From assembly GCA_914767715.1 (NCBI GenBank), contig OU612073.1, positions 15,376,001 to 15,440,000 of the forward strand: a stretch of DNA of 64,000 nt, read 5' to 3'. Source of the stretch: Membranipora membranacea. Its lineage: Eukaryota; Bryozoa; Gymnolaemata; Cheilostomatida; Membraniporidae. Under the pieces are notes generated by a model. It was not told the origin of the DNA, searched no databases, and saw nothing but the letters and a program-made list of their open reading frames with translations. This document shows positions 24,916 to 37,499 of this stretch, piece after piece. The position numbers and the translations under genes are program-made. The first letter of the stretch is position 1. Every line of letters begins with the position of its first letter.

Positions 24916-27900
24916 TCAGATATTTGTACCATTCGGTTTCGGAAGCTCGATAACAAGTCTACTGATATTCTTATCAACGGTATATGCATGATTGGTATAC
25001 TGGGTTGATCTTGAGCTTTCTCTGACAAGTCTTGATGCATCGATGAACAAATCAAGGATATCTACTACGCACTCCGGTGCCTGCTGGCTTAATGCTTCTG
25101 GTCTGCTGCGTACTGAGCCCTGTTGCCTTGCGGTCTCAAAGTGTCGGTGATCCTCATACCCAGATAACTTTATGATGGCTTCAAGGTGGTCACTCATCAC
25201 TTTAAACAAGCACTGTTCTCTTGGAGATCTGTCAAATAATTCGAGATAATGTTTGGTAGTTGTCATATCAAACGAGCTGGTATACTACAAAAGGACAACC
25301 TTCAAGTCTTAAGGTTTTATATTGCAGTTGCATGGGTAAAACCGTAAGGCTCTGGTTTGGAAATTGAGGATTCCACCGCACTCAAGATTTCCTACTCACT
25401 TGCTATCAGGGAGTGTAGAGTACATGAGATAGCAGTGAAGTGGTAGGACAACATCAGGGAATGGATGAATCTTCCATTCTCTGGCTCGTTCCCCACTTCT
25501 CAATGGATTATTGACAGGCTCAAACTCTGATGAGTCCAGTAGAGATGGTAAGACTGTCGACTCCCAGCTGTTGTATGTTCTACTAGCTTTAGGCTTCTTT
25601 TCTTCCCTCAAACCACCTCGACAAAACGCCAGAAAGACAATCTATGAAATAAATGTTGAGTATATTGGATACAACCCGGCTATTTGATGCAGTCATGGTA
25701 GTGAACCTGTAAGCAGTAGTTGTCGCTTTTTTTTCCATCAGGTTACTCTCAAGTAAGAAAATGAATTTATAACAGTCTCTGTTATCTGTATGTCAAGGTT
25801 CATGGAATACCCCCATTCCAGTACATGTTTTATATAGTAGAGGCGACGGCGTTGGAGATGAGGATATCAATTTCTTATATGGTCAAAAGAAATCAGCCGT
25901 TTCAACTGTAACCTGACTTACCTTAGGTATTGGAGTTGATGTTGGTGAACTGGTTGCAGAAAATTTGTCAATGGCTTCTTGTACTGATATCGGTTTCCTC
26001 TCAACATCTGACATGTTGCCATCTAAGTCACCATGTCCCATTATTACGAGAGCCATCAAGTCTGTTTTTGTTGAGGTTGCAAATTTCTCGATTCCATCAA
26101 GCAGAGAGGTAGCAGAAGGATCAAGCAGTTCCTCCAACTTCAAAATAGAATAAATATCACATTAGAAAATGTAAGTAAATAAAACTGTAACTTTGGTCTG
26201 CTGAACAAGGTGCAGACGTATACAATAGTATTGGTGGTCCCAGAATCTCTAATAATATACCTGATTGTCAATTATGTGGTCAAAATTGATATGGTGAACA
26301 TTACCTCAAATGCGAGCTGACAACCTAGTAAGCGTTTAGCATCATCATACTGTACATTCCAGTTATCACGTGTTTTCCTCAACCCGTTGTCGTCAACATG
26401 GTAGGTGTAAGAAACAATCAAAGCTCTCCGCTTCATATCTCTGGTCACTATTTCAATATGATTGTCAGTGTGCGCTTTGTCGGTTGATGGGAAATTGTTG
26501 ACATGGCTGGCCAGAGTTGTATTCACCCTAACTTCTTTTATCTCTGCTTCACTAGCCAGTTCTTCTACAGAGCGATTGAAATCCACTTTGTCCGGTTTAC
26601 AAAATAGGTCTGAGATGATTTGAGAGGTAATTTGTGAGCTGCAAACAATCAAAATGAACCATAAATAATCATCAAATCAACAAATCACTGTAGTATATCC
26701 ACAAAAAAATCATAATTTGTGTAAAAAGTCATTGGAACAAAGGTAGTGAGCATACTCTGGAAATTTAACATCAAATGCTTTCTTGCAACATGTTGTACCA
26801 CTGGGTATCTCACTTGAACCCTGCTTGCTATCATACATACCTGCCAGTTGCAGACTTGTGGCATAGCAGTGATATGATAAGAAAGTCAGCACTTGGTGCA
26901 GGTACACTCAATCGCCTCCCCTCATCTGCTGCAAGTTTCCTCACAATCACCTGAAATTCGGATAAATTGCTAAGTTTGGGATTAGTAAAAATACAATTTA
27001 AATCCATGTCAGTTAGGTTGACCAGCTTTGATATAAACTATCAAATATAAAATGGATACATAGATCCTGGGATTGCAGTTCGGGATCGCAGAGTGGCAAA
27101 ACAATTTGAACTAATGTTCCCAAATTATCGATGGCTGATGTCTATAGGTATCCTTATACCACAATGGCAACGGGAAGCGACCCTACAAGCAAAGCACTCT
27201 CTAAACTGGTTCGGGCATCACAAGGATTGCTATAGTTACCTTTGGATTGCCATGCTGATCTTTCCTGTCCATCTCGAAGAGTTTCCTGTGCAGCTGATTT
27301 TGTGTGAGGTCTGTCTCATCTTCATCAATATAGAGAAAGTTGACTGGGGTACTGTATGTGTTCTAGAAAACATGATCAACATTATTTTAGCTGATGAACA
27401 AACAGTTCATTATTTCTTGATTCAAAATCAATCACTGACAATTCTTTTGATTAATTCACACTTATAATTATCAATGGCAATCCGGCAGAACCAGTGGGCC
27501 TGGTGTACACTTGCTCAATGCAATAAATTCTCTATTCCTATTTTTTATAGTCTTAATATTATCAGTTAGAGAGCATGGTCATGGCATGATGGATTTTGAA
27601 TAAAGTGGTTAGCTTGGAATACAGCTGGTAATTGTTTACGGGGAGTCTCACATACCTCATATGTATCTTTGTGATCAGAGGTGTCGAGTTCCCGTACTTT
27701 GGATGTAATTTCCATCAGGGCTGTTCCATCAGTTGCTGCCTTGTCTGTTATAACTGTTTGGTCAGTGAGATTATAAGTAAAGACAACAGCATATTCATTC
27801 ATTGCATACTTCATGACTCTGAAAATTCTCTCATCAAACTCTATCTTCAGATAGCTGCTGTCTGGAGCTGTCACAAAAACTAACCCGTCTGCATTATCTC

Positions 27901-29979
27901 CGTAAAGAATACTATCTCGGTCTTTGATTGGAAGAGAAATTCCAAAGATCATGTTATCGGGAACTGCATCTCGATGTAGTGTAACGCTCAAATCATCCTG
28001 AGATTTACTGTCAAATTGGATACTTTTGTTCCTACACAGCACATAGTTTTGGTAGAACTTTCTGTCAAACTTTCTCTTACCAACAATTGACCTACAGTCA
28101 ATGGCTGCTTTGTTTTGGGCTAGTATCACCTTCCGGCGATCTGGCAAGGAGAGACGCATCAAGAAGTTGGCGAATTCCCGGGTCTGAAATCGCCCAGCCA
28201 CATAGTTGATGGGTGTGTTCCCATATGAATCAGGAGTAATAACGTTCTGTAAGTTTATTCTCGGGCAATACTCGACTAATATCTGAATCAAGGTGTCGCT
28301 AAACGGATGCAGAAGCGCGACATGGAAGACATTCTGCTTAAGGTTATTGCAGTGTTTAAAGAGTTTCTCGACGAGTGGATCCAAATCTGTGTCTGTGTCA
28401 ATGAAAGCTAAGATCCTTTCCGCTGCCTCAGCATTCCCTTTATCTATGGCCAGTAACAATGGTGTGTTGCCAAATTTGTCAGTTTGTACAAGCATATCAA
28501 TGATGATATCCTTATAACCACCACTTGGTTCATGATATAGACTGCATATTAAGTCAACAATACTTTCGCTGCCAGATTGTTTGCCTGAAACTCGGTGAAG
28601 GACATTTTTTCCATTCTTGTCTTGCACCATAAGAAGTTTTTGCATTGCCTCTTTTGGAATTGTATCAAGTATCGCCTTTGCTATAAGCTCGTTAGCAGCA
28701 TGGTGCAGTGCTGTTGCACCCAGAATGTTCTGCTGAAAGATCAATTCTGTGCTCTTTCCCTTCCCTAAAGCATCAAAGATAAAGGACAGGCAGTCTGTCC
28801 AGCCGTGCTCACAGGCAGTTTGCAGAAGGGTAACACCATCTCGGTTAGGTGATGCTATGACATTTGCCCTTTTTTCAGCTTGTATGTATTGAATCAAAAT
28901 TCTGGCAATCTCTTCATTTCCAACACAATGTAGAGAGGTTCCACCGTATATGTCAGGCTTAAGAATGAGCGCTTGCAAGCTTTCGATGTCAAACAATGTG
29001 CATATATACTTGATAGTGTTTACCCAGCTCAAGTAGCTGGCAGTATGCAGGACAGTGCGACCATGATCGTTGTAGCGCTGGATCAACTGAGCACGCTGAG
29101 AATATGGGACAACATCGATCAAATATCTTGTCATTTCTTCATTGCATGCATAGTGAATAACATTCTGAGCACCTGTGTCATCTTGCTGAACCAATATGTC
29201 TGCAACTAGTCCAGGAAACTCACTCGCAAGGTAGTGAATTACATCTTCCCTCCCCATGCGGCAGCATTCACACAAAGTAGATCCATCAATAAAATCAGTA
29301 AGGTCAGAGCCATCTATTGTTGCAAGCATCTTTTCAAGTACAGCCTTGAATATCTCGACATTTGCAGCCATGTGCAGTGCATTTTCACCCATCCAGTTCT
29401 CCTTCAGCAGCTGTTTACCTTCAAAGCATCCTGACTGAAGCCAGTAAAAGACAAACTCGTTTTGTCCTTCATAGCAGGCATGCTGGAGTGCATCATTTCC
29501 TAAGTAATAGCTTGTTGATGACAGAATTATTAGTTTTCCGCTCGGCGCAAGATTTCTCAGCAGTATATCGACTATTTCTATACTTTCGATATCTTTAATC
29601 CCTACTGTCATCACCAGACCTGTGCCATATGCGTCAATGAGTGCTTTGAGGGCCGCAGCTGAGTTGTTATCTATGAGTTGCCTACAGTTTTTAACAACTG
29701 CTGAAGCCTGAAAATTGCATTAACATAATGTTTATTATTTAAAAGAGAGTACTTTGCTGGCAACAATTCAAACATATGTTATCAATAACAACACATGACT
29801 GGTTTGATAAATTTGCGGTGTGCGAATGTACACACAAGTTGTATTCCACATTGATAAATAGAAAAATTCAATAAGTAAGGGCCCAATGCTGATGAGATTA
29901 TAGCACAACTTACCTCATTGTCAGACAGATTAGACCACTTTGCACTGTTTCCATTGATAATTTCTTCCGCGGATGTCAT
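24916..29979 (-). CDS. Large ankyrin-repeat protein with C-terminal caspase-like domain
   Basis: Eight exons fit in phase: 29979-29914, 29707-27656, 27362-27240, 26950-26841, 26638-26305, 26137-25922, 25641-25400 and 25276-24916, giving 1167 aa. Residues ~60-540 are a long ankyrin array (GNDALQHACYEGQ; GENALHMAAN; GRTVLHTASY; GGTSLHCVGN; GVTLLQTACEHG; GATALHHAAN; GKNVLHRVSG; GNTPLLLAID; GNTPINYVAG). About 300 residues of unknown type follow. The caspase part begins at RRALIVSY (~855). MGHGD carries candidate catalytic His930 and LAFCRGG candidate Cys974. p10 contains YSTLP, followed by a ~110-aa tail. The canonical QACRG Gln is Ala here, and the S1 Arg after STxPG appears replaced (NSFD). The last acceptor (ACCAG at 25277) was chosen because the stronger TAG 8 bp upstream breaks the frame. 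No CARD/DED seen. Activity and specificity are unproven. Confidence 0.82.
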
Positions 29980-31010
29980 GTTACATGGAAGGAACTGGGT
30001 ATTTTTTCAGGGCTGTAGACTTTAGCTTGGAATGCGTAGCAACAAGCAGATACCCCAGCAAATATCCCTATGCAGACAGAATGGCAGGTAGTTTGCCACA
30101 GCAAGCTGTAAATGCTTCTTCTATATGTCGGATATCACCCACTACTATTAGTTAGGTAATACTAGACTATGGATTGATTTTATTGCGCAGCTTATGTAAT
30201 GTAGGATCAGAGTAGTTTTGTTTCATGTAATGTAATGATATAAAGTCCTTTTTACAAAGTGAGCAAGGAACGCTTGAATAGACCATCAATCAAACACAAT
30301 ACACCTTTATCAATAAAGATCTGGCTACAGCTCAGCATTATGCAATGTGCTTGCAGCTCAAAGTACGAATTAGAGTTTTTGACATGGTTTTCCCCCTGTA
30401 TATGTAATTATAGATACCCAATAGTTTTGCTTGTTTGAAGCGCAGACCGAAGACATTTTCCAAAAACAATAAGACTTTCATAATAACAATGTACAGAATA
30501 GATTTCAAATTCACTTTAATTATACATCGTTTTAGTCATAGCAAAAGTCACCTATAATGCAGGCTGAATCATTTGCCATTGTGATTACCCATAATGCACC
30601 ACCTCATGAATGTAATCAGCTTTGATGTAACACATTCATAAAGTCTGCTACACAAACACATCTGTGTGACCTTGGAATGAATAACACTGTTTTGGTCCAC
30701 AGCAACATATTCACGTGTAGACTTCACTGCAGGTCTGTGCGAGTATTTTGTTATTACAAAACGCTGTGCTGGAAAATCAAAATTTTTGTGTTTCACATTT
30801 TAATTGATTTGACTTCTCCCCCGACCAATAATTGGACATTTATATGCCCAAAATTTTTCTTTTCATGCATACAGTGAAATAAAGTGTGATGAATCGAAGC
30901 TATGACAAACAAGCCGTCTGTTATCAATTTATTGAGCGTAAAAAATGCTCTGCCTATACACAGGGACATTCTCCCTGCTATACAGAACATCCGAGTTGTG
31001 GAGTCTTCCT

Positions 31011-31021
31011 GGGGAATTCCC
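31011..31021. promoter_or_regulatory. NF-kB-like site GGGGAATTCCC
   Basis: Fits GGGRNWYYCC on both strands. About 450 bp before the RING gene ATG and 1.03 kb before the ankyrin-caspase 2 ATG. Confidence 0.4.
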
Positions 31022-31268
31022 GCCAAATGATGCACTGTGGGATTATTCTTAATATTGACTACTCAGCTGGTATCGTAACTTTCCAGGTAAGACTGCGATG
31101 CTTACTATACTGAATATAAATTGTCTTTGATACTTTGCACAGAGTTTTTTCCACAAAAATGGGAAATGTGTACTAATATACCATGGAGGAAGTGCAACAG
31201 TAGAACTCATAACTACTGTTAGGATCTGAAATCCAGGCACCTATGATTACACGCTAGCACGTAATTAT

Positions 31269-31302
31269 GGGAATTCCAGAATCCTATGTTTGTGGAATTC
31301 CC
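31269..31302. promoter_or_regulatory. Pair of kB-like half-palindromes
   Basis: GGGAATTCC (31269-31277) and GGAATTCCC (31294-31302), facing each other 16 bp apart. Confidence 0.35.
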
Positions 31303-31465
31303 AGACACTTGTTCCCAATAGACAAAAAATTATGCAGTATTGGTCTGTGGGTTTTCCATTGACTAATTTTTCGGAAAAAAATCAATGATTACAATAGAAG
31401 CATCGGCTCAATTGCATTCTGCTGACTCACTTCGATCAAGCAACAAGGACTAATAATCACTGCTG

Positions 31466-34400
31466 GTGATGAAATATAGCTACTACACAAAGATTTATCC
31501 TCTGGTATTACACGGAAGACAAAAACCTGGAAGGTCGAAGATGGGTGAATGTCCTATCTGTTGTGATGAAGACACAACATTAAAGGCACTGCCATGTTGT
31601 CGAAATAAAAGCTTGTGTGTGGATTGTTTAAACAGACTAGAGCTGAAGGACGAACAGACATGCGAGTGTCCATATTGCAGAGAGGTAAGTAACCATAAGT
31701 CGACTTACTCAATCTCAACAAGAATTAATGATTACTAACGAGATTTACCAAATGATGAAAAAAAATTGGGGCTTTTCAACCACTTTGGTAGCTTGTCCCT
31801 CTCACTTCCACCTACATTGATTCACACAGCAGATTGATTGAATCCAAGCCTATAATTGAAGCGTCTTCACCAGAAAGCCTTAGTCGATGAATGAAAAGTA
31901 GTGTGGTAGGAGTTAGAGACACCTTCATACCGACCAATAGTAACATCGAATATTTATGAATTGTTTAATGTTTTACCAGGCTTTCAGTATTCCTGAGGGA
32001 GGATTTGCAAATCTCCCAGATGCAGAGTTGTTTGCCGAAAGCAGCATAACAGCCGTAAAAGGTAAGATGCTTTAACAAAATCACTTGTTGAAGTTTTTGT
32101 CTCATCATGTTTGCATTTCCTACAAGTTAAAAGCCTCTATTACTTTCTTTTTGTGGTAGGATCATGCCTATATTTTCAAATGATCACTGTTTTAAAAAAC
32201 ACTACCTGCTAGTCCATGTCATATAACGTATTTTGATCCGCTTTATTTTTAGACCATACAGAGTCAAGTTGTAGCCAGGCTCTGAAAAACGCATTACATA
32301 AGGCCAGAGCTGCAGCCAGGCTGGCTGAACAAAAGGTGAGCCTAAATTGTGTCGGAGATCAAATTAAACTCATAAAGTCAATAGTTTAGGGGGAGAGCTA
32401 CCATCAAACTATCATGGCTCAACTAGATACCGCCCTCTAATGCTTGAATAAATGTGTTACATTGCATTTGGACCTAATGATTAGCGTTTGAAGCAGGAGG
32501 GTGGCCAAGGACTGAGGAGGTCAGCAGGAAATCACTCCAGAATTATTGAATTAAAAGGTTTTCTTGTTTATCCAGATTGAGAGATGTTCCCTTCAGCAAG
32601 TTCGTCTTCGTCAGGAGCAGGAGCTACTTGAGGATGTCATCGATGAAATGAGGAACAATGAGATTCCGGATGAGCAGATAGAGAGAAAGGTAAGACTAAA
32701 TAACCTCGCATAATATTATTCACATTCAATTTTGTCACCCATAGGCTAATTGAAGGTTTCTGGCTACCTGACTACCTGGCTAACACACCCCTTAAAATAG
32801 CGGGCTTACCTATTGACGACATCAAACTATTCTCTTTTGGGATAATGGCGTAATCGGTTAGCGCCCTTGCTATTCACTGTCAGGCAATTGGTGCCTCAGG
32901 AGTTGTTGGTTCGAGCCCCACTGGATCATGGAGGAGCTCTCAAAGGTTGTTTGCTCCAGCCCTCAGCACCCCGGGTGAATACTTCTCCCCGGGGGTTGGC
33001 CTGTGGAGCTGTCCTGAACAATGGTAGCCGTGAATCAAAGACTTACTAATGTAGCACATGATCCCTTTCCATGCAAGGTCAGCGCCTCACCTCAACGGTT
33101 GCGCTAAGATTGAGAATGGTAGGTTGGTATTGGCGTGCCTGCAAGTCATGTTGTTTCCAGTTTCGCTACCGTCAAGATTTCCTACATTTAAATCCACAGC
33201 TGGATTGGTTTTCGACCTGTTGTAATGCTTACAATTTTAGAAAGCAGCTATTGATGAGATGACCCAACAAAAAGTTGAAAAGATGGAGTGGAGAGAAGCT
33301 CAACTCAAGTCTTCATTCGTCAAATTGAAAGAGCTTATCTCCAGGATTGAGATATTGAGTACTAAGCCAGATGGACGATTGTATGAAAAGAAGTTGGAGG
33401 TAAAATTGAGGAAATTGGAGAGATACCTGCAGGAGCTGGAGCAGTTATTATCACCACCAGGTGAGCTTCTTGTGTGACAAAATATGAGGCAATTATGCTG
33501 ACACATAGTTATTTTGCTACTCTAACTAGAAACAGACTTGCAACTTGTTTAACCCTAATAAGAAAATCAAATCGAACTTGTTATGGTTATTGACCCCCCC
33601 CCCCCCCCGGCAATTTCGTCCTTAATCTATATACTGAGATGCTGAGCCATAGACAGAATGGCTTTTCATAAAACGCAAAACTTTTGCTGTAATGTTCGCT
33701 AAGGAATATTGGCCATTATGATGTTAACTGTTATCATAAATTTACACCCCAAGAACTCTTCAGCACCCTCAGTGTTGAATGAGGCAACTCCAATGTTATC
33801 ATATTGAATGTGCAGTGTTGCTATGGAGATGCTCATTCGGAAAGTATCTCATGATCAACAACAATTCTATTTCTGTCAATCTTCTGTAGATTTCTTATTC
33901 CTAGTATTCAGTGCATTCAATTTCCAGTTGTCTAAGTGTGTTGAATAGATTCAGAGCAGACCTTTTAATGTTTTAAATAATAATTATTCATTTCCTTCTC
34001 TCTAGGTGAAGGTTTTAGAGCTGGTGATAGTGTGACCCTGAGTTTAAATGTGGAACAGCTTATGCCGGATTTCTTGAAGACAGATCTGACACATTCGGAT
34101 GTTGGTTACATTCATGCACTTGATGAAAACCAAGACCAGGTATCTAAACCACTTCCTTCTCAGTTATGCCAAGCCAGTCACGCCTATTGGCTAAGATCAA
34201 AGTGTCACTGCCAATGGCCGATTAGTGCCAGTTCAGTTTTGGCAGCTTGCTGCACACTCATGATTAGGAGGTCTTCTATGGCCTTACCTCTAGGATGCAT
34301 TCTAGTTTTTTAGGATGTACCACATTCTCAGTATGAGGATTTGGGGCACCTTCCGTCCCTCTTTAGGGGCAGCCCAATCTTCTGTTTCTTACTAAACAGC

Positions 34401-36805
34401 AAGCCAGTCACCTTCACCCTACACTCAGACAAGTCCCAATTCGTAAATAGTCTTAAGCTGCATTAACACTTAGGAGCAACATAAAATATGAATCTTGTGT
34501 CAATAGGTAAAAGCACCGACATATACTGTGGAAAGAAATTTTTTATTAATAATCAATGTAAGAACCAATAAATCATGGTTATTCACTTACCCAACTCAGA
34601 GCAACTGTGTTCCCAATGCATGATGTACTCTCAACAGTCTAGGATATTTACCATGATTAATTCACAAAACGCTGATCTTCGGTCAGTTATTATAGCTTTG
34701 ATAAAGCAAACTAAAATGGAAAATCTACGGAAAATCAGCAGTGTTAAAGTGTAAATGTAGCTTACATGATATTTGACAAACTAATGTTGGCATACTAACC
34801 GTCATTAATTTTGTTTCAGTGTGAAGTGGTATTCGGGCAGCATTCTTATTGGACTGGCCAGACTTCTCAATTGGAACTGTCAAAAACCAAACACAAACTG
34901 CCTGTGTTTCTGAATAGAGTGAAATTTTTCTCGTCAGAAGGAGAAAAACCAATGTTTGGTTGGCAAGGTATCCAACCTGGAAGGTAGGTCACACTTTTGA
35001 TATGCTGTCAGTGTTGTTTTTATCTTAGCTCCTATTTAAACTGGTCAATGGTTGTTGCAATCACAAGAGCAGACGGTATGTGGGTCGAGTAGAAAATGGC
35101 TTGACAATACTAACTAATGTCTTCTAGAGCAGCCTTTTTTATAAATATCGATGTAGTTTCACAGACTGAGCGTATCTGCGAATCTTTCATAGCGTTGGTG
35201 CAAATGTTTTGTTTTTTTCACCCTCCACTCCATAGTTATACTAATGTTTTACTTATTTCAGCGTTGGGATACTCACTCGTTTTCTCAATGAGGTTGTTGG
35301 TAATCATCGGGTTGTAGAGGTAGACTTTCCTGAAAACCATAAATGGCGCTGTCTGTTTCATGAATTGAAATGTGCACCTCCTGAAAAGCTGAAGGTAAGT
35401 CTTTTAGATTTGCATTTTTGAAGATTGTTAGATCATTATTTTTTTTTTCAATATTACATTTTACCTCTTACTATTACATCGTGCTAAGGAGATAGGTTTT
35501 TGAATGATTGATAATGTTTGATTTTGAAAATTGCACTTCAATAGTCTATTGGTTAGGTTTTTTTTAATTGAGAACTGATCTGTCATGACTTGAAGAGCCT
35601 TCATAATTTACAAAATTCTTTGATTTCAGAAAGGTGATAGAGTTTCCGTAAGGTTGGAAGTTGATCAACCTACGGGTGGTTGGCATGACAAAAATGTGAG
35701 CCATACAAGTGAAGGGAAGATAATTTCCATAAAAGGAGATAATTATGAAAAAGCAGTTGTGAGTTTTCCAACTATTGGTCGACGATGGAAGGGACTGATA
35801 TCAGAGCTGGAGAAAGTGAGAGTCATCGGTGTTGGGGATATGGTGCAGGTACCGTAGGCTAACATACCAATATCTGAAGGGAGATTTTTATCATGCTCTC
35901 AATGAATCAAGGTGACCCGTACCTGAAGAGAATCTGCAAATAAATCTCTTCAGAGATTTCGCACCATGGCATCCCCTCTCCAGGCAAACCATCTATCAAT
36001 GATGGTTTATATTTTATGCGTTATACCATACTGATATATGAAATCAATTATTTTATTCTTTTCAACTTCTAGGTTGCCGCGCAAAACGTGTTTTTGGGAC
36101 AAATCACATATCAACCTGGTTTACCTGATGCTGATGTTGAAGGTTTAATCGCAAACATAAACCACATCGGAGATGGTATGTGAATATATAGTTGTATGCT
36201 TTTTATTTTAAGTTTTGAACAATCAACTTGTGTTAGTGATTATACTGCTGATCGGCAGTGTTTATGAGTAGATTGTGAAACACGCTATTCACTGAATAAG
36301 GTTTGTCAGCTCTGAACACATCATTCGTTTTAGTAACCGGTATAACACTGCCAAATGACAGCATTATAGACATATCTTATTTATTCCGAATAAATTTTCT
36401 ACAGAAAAAACTGCAACAGTGTTGGTTATTCAGCCACCGAAACTTATTGGAATGCTTATCGAGTGTGCAACATCTGATGTTAAACTGAAGGAGAGATACT
36501 GTAGAATGTTTAGGGAGATCAGGGATATCTCCGGACTGCAAGGAGGACTGGCTGATATTCATCCTGCTGCCACCCAAGAACTTTTCCAGTATGTTATGTA
36601 CCGACATCGAAAGCTAGACCGACAACAAAACAGATCCTCAGAGGAAGATGACACTCCGTCAGACGATGATGAGACAGATTTAATACAACTTGAAGCAAAT
36701 ATAACAAAATTACCTTTTACGAGGATGATGCTGCAAGATTTGATAAGCCGTAACAAGCAAATGGAACCGACTGACAATTTGGACAATGATAAGATCTCAT
36801 ATTAG
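31466..36805 (+). CDS. RING-type, coiled-coil protein with Mind-bomb-like SH3 repeats; probable E3 ubiquitin ligase
   Basis: Eleven exons join in phase: 31466-31684, 31980-32061, 32253-32335, 32576-32689, 33241-33460, 34006-34139, 34820-34983, 35262-35394, 35630-35848, 36073-36175 and 36405-36805 (623 aa, or 598 from the Met at 31541 just before the RING). The RING-like start has CPIC, LPCC, LCVDC and CPYC; a clear fourth-ligand His is absent. A charged coiled coil follows (exons 3-5, e.g. LRKLERYLQELEQLL). Then come repeated beta units of the Mind-bomb repeat/SH3_15 type (FRAGDSVTL...VGYIHALD; VGILTRFLNEVVGNHRVVEV; KGDRVSVRLEV...GKIISI; VGDMVQVAAQNVFLGQI). The C-terminal 130 residues are unassigned, with an acidic stretch (EEDDTPSDDDE). 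Role as a cytosolic ligase is inferred. AATAAA follows at 37249. Confidence 0.78.
32835..33030 (+). repeat. tRNA-derived SINE-like sequence in intron 4 of the RING gene
   Basis: Has a polymerase III A-box-like TGGCGTAATCGGTTAGCGC and a B-box-like GGTTCGAGCCC about 50 bp downstream, followed by a non-tRNA body. No intact cloverleaf is evident. Confidence 0.5.
33594..33608. repeat. Poly-C run (15 C)
   Basis: Homopolymer in intron 5 of the RING gene. Confidence 0.75.
34182..34373 (-). repeat. Dispersed repeat family, copy 2
   Basis: Reverse-complement relative of 9301-9493, inside intron 6 of the RING gene. Confidence 0.75.
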
Positions 36806-37499
36806 ACATATTTTTTTCCAATTTGCGAAAACTGATCAACTGTAAGTGATAATCCATAGCTTATAACACATTATTCAGCACCAACACATCCCGAAACCCA
36901 CAATAATATCATTAGCAAATATGTTCACATGTTAAGACACTCCTTGGAATCCGGGTTTAGAAGCTAGTAAAAATTGGTTTATTGACCACTGGTGACTACC
37001 CCTACATTAAGGCCTAAGAGTCCATCAATATATAAGTAAATTTTAATTAGATAAATTATTTTTTCTTAATTTATAAGGGCATTTATGCAATATTTTTATT
37101 GATGACATGACTTTTTTGGCCTCAGCCGAACACATACCAGAAACTAATTATTTTGATTTTTATAGTTATGATTTATCTTTCAACAACCTTGCTGCAGCAT
37201 TTGTTGTTGAATTAATCTGTAAATCTTCTTGATGTCGCTTTTTTGACAAATAAAGGTGCTAAAATTCCAAAATAAATGAGTTATCCTATAATTGTTTTTT
37301 ACTCAGCCCACTGCTTGATTACTATACCCCAGTTCCTGGCTTACTTATGTATTGTTGTACGTAAATACATATGTTTTTAATTGGCAGACAATATCCTCCT
37401 GGTCAGTTTTACACAACGTACCTATAAATTTTTTAAAAAAAACTTTTGGAAAATAAAGGTGGGGAAAGAATGATTATGCAATGACAATCTCGGTGTTCA

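Larger units (their letters stand above)
29980..31465. promoter_or_regulatory. Head-to-head intergenic region between ankyrin-caspase gene 2 and the RING gene
   Basis: The 1.5-kb region separates two divergently transcribed start codons, so it must hold both promoters. It contains three GGAATTCC-type sites (31011-31021, 31269-31277, 31294-31302). Short open frames at 30569-31113 show no family features. Confidence 0.5.
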
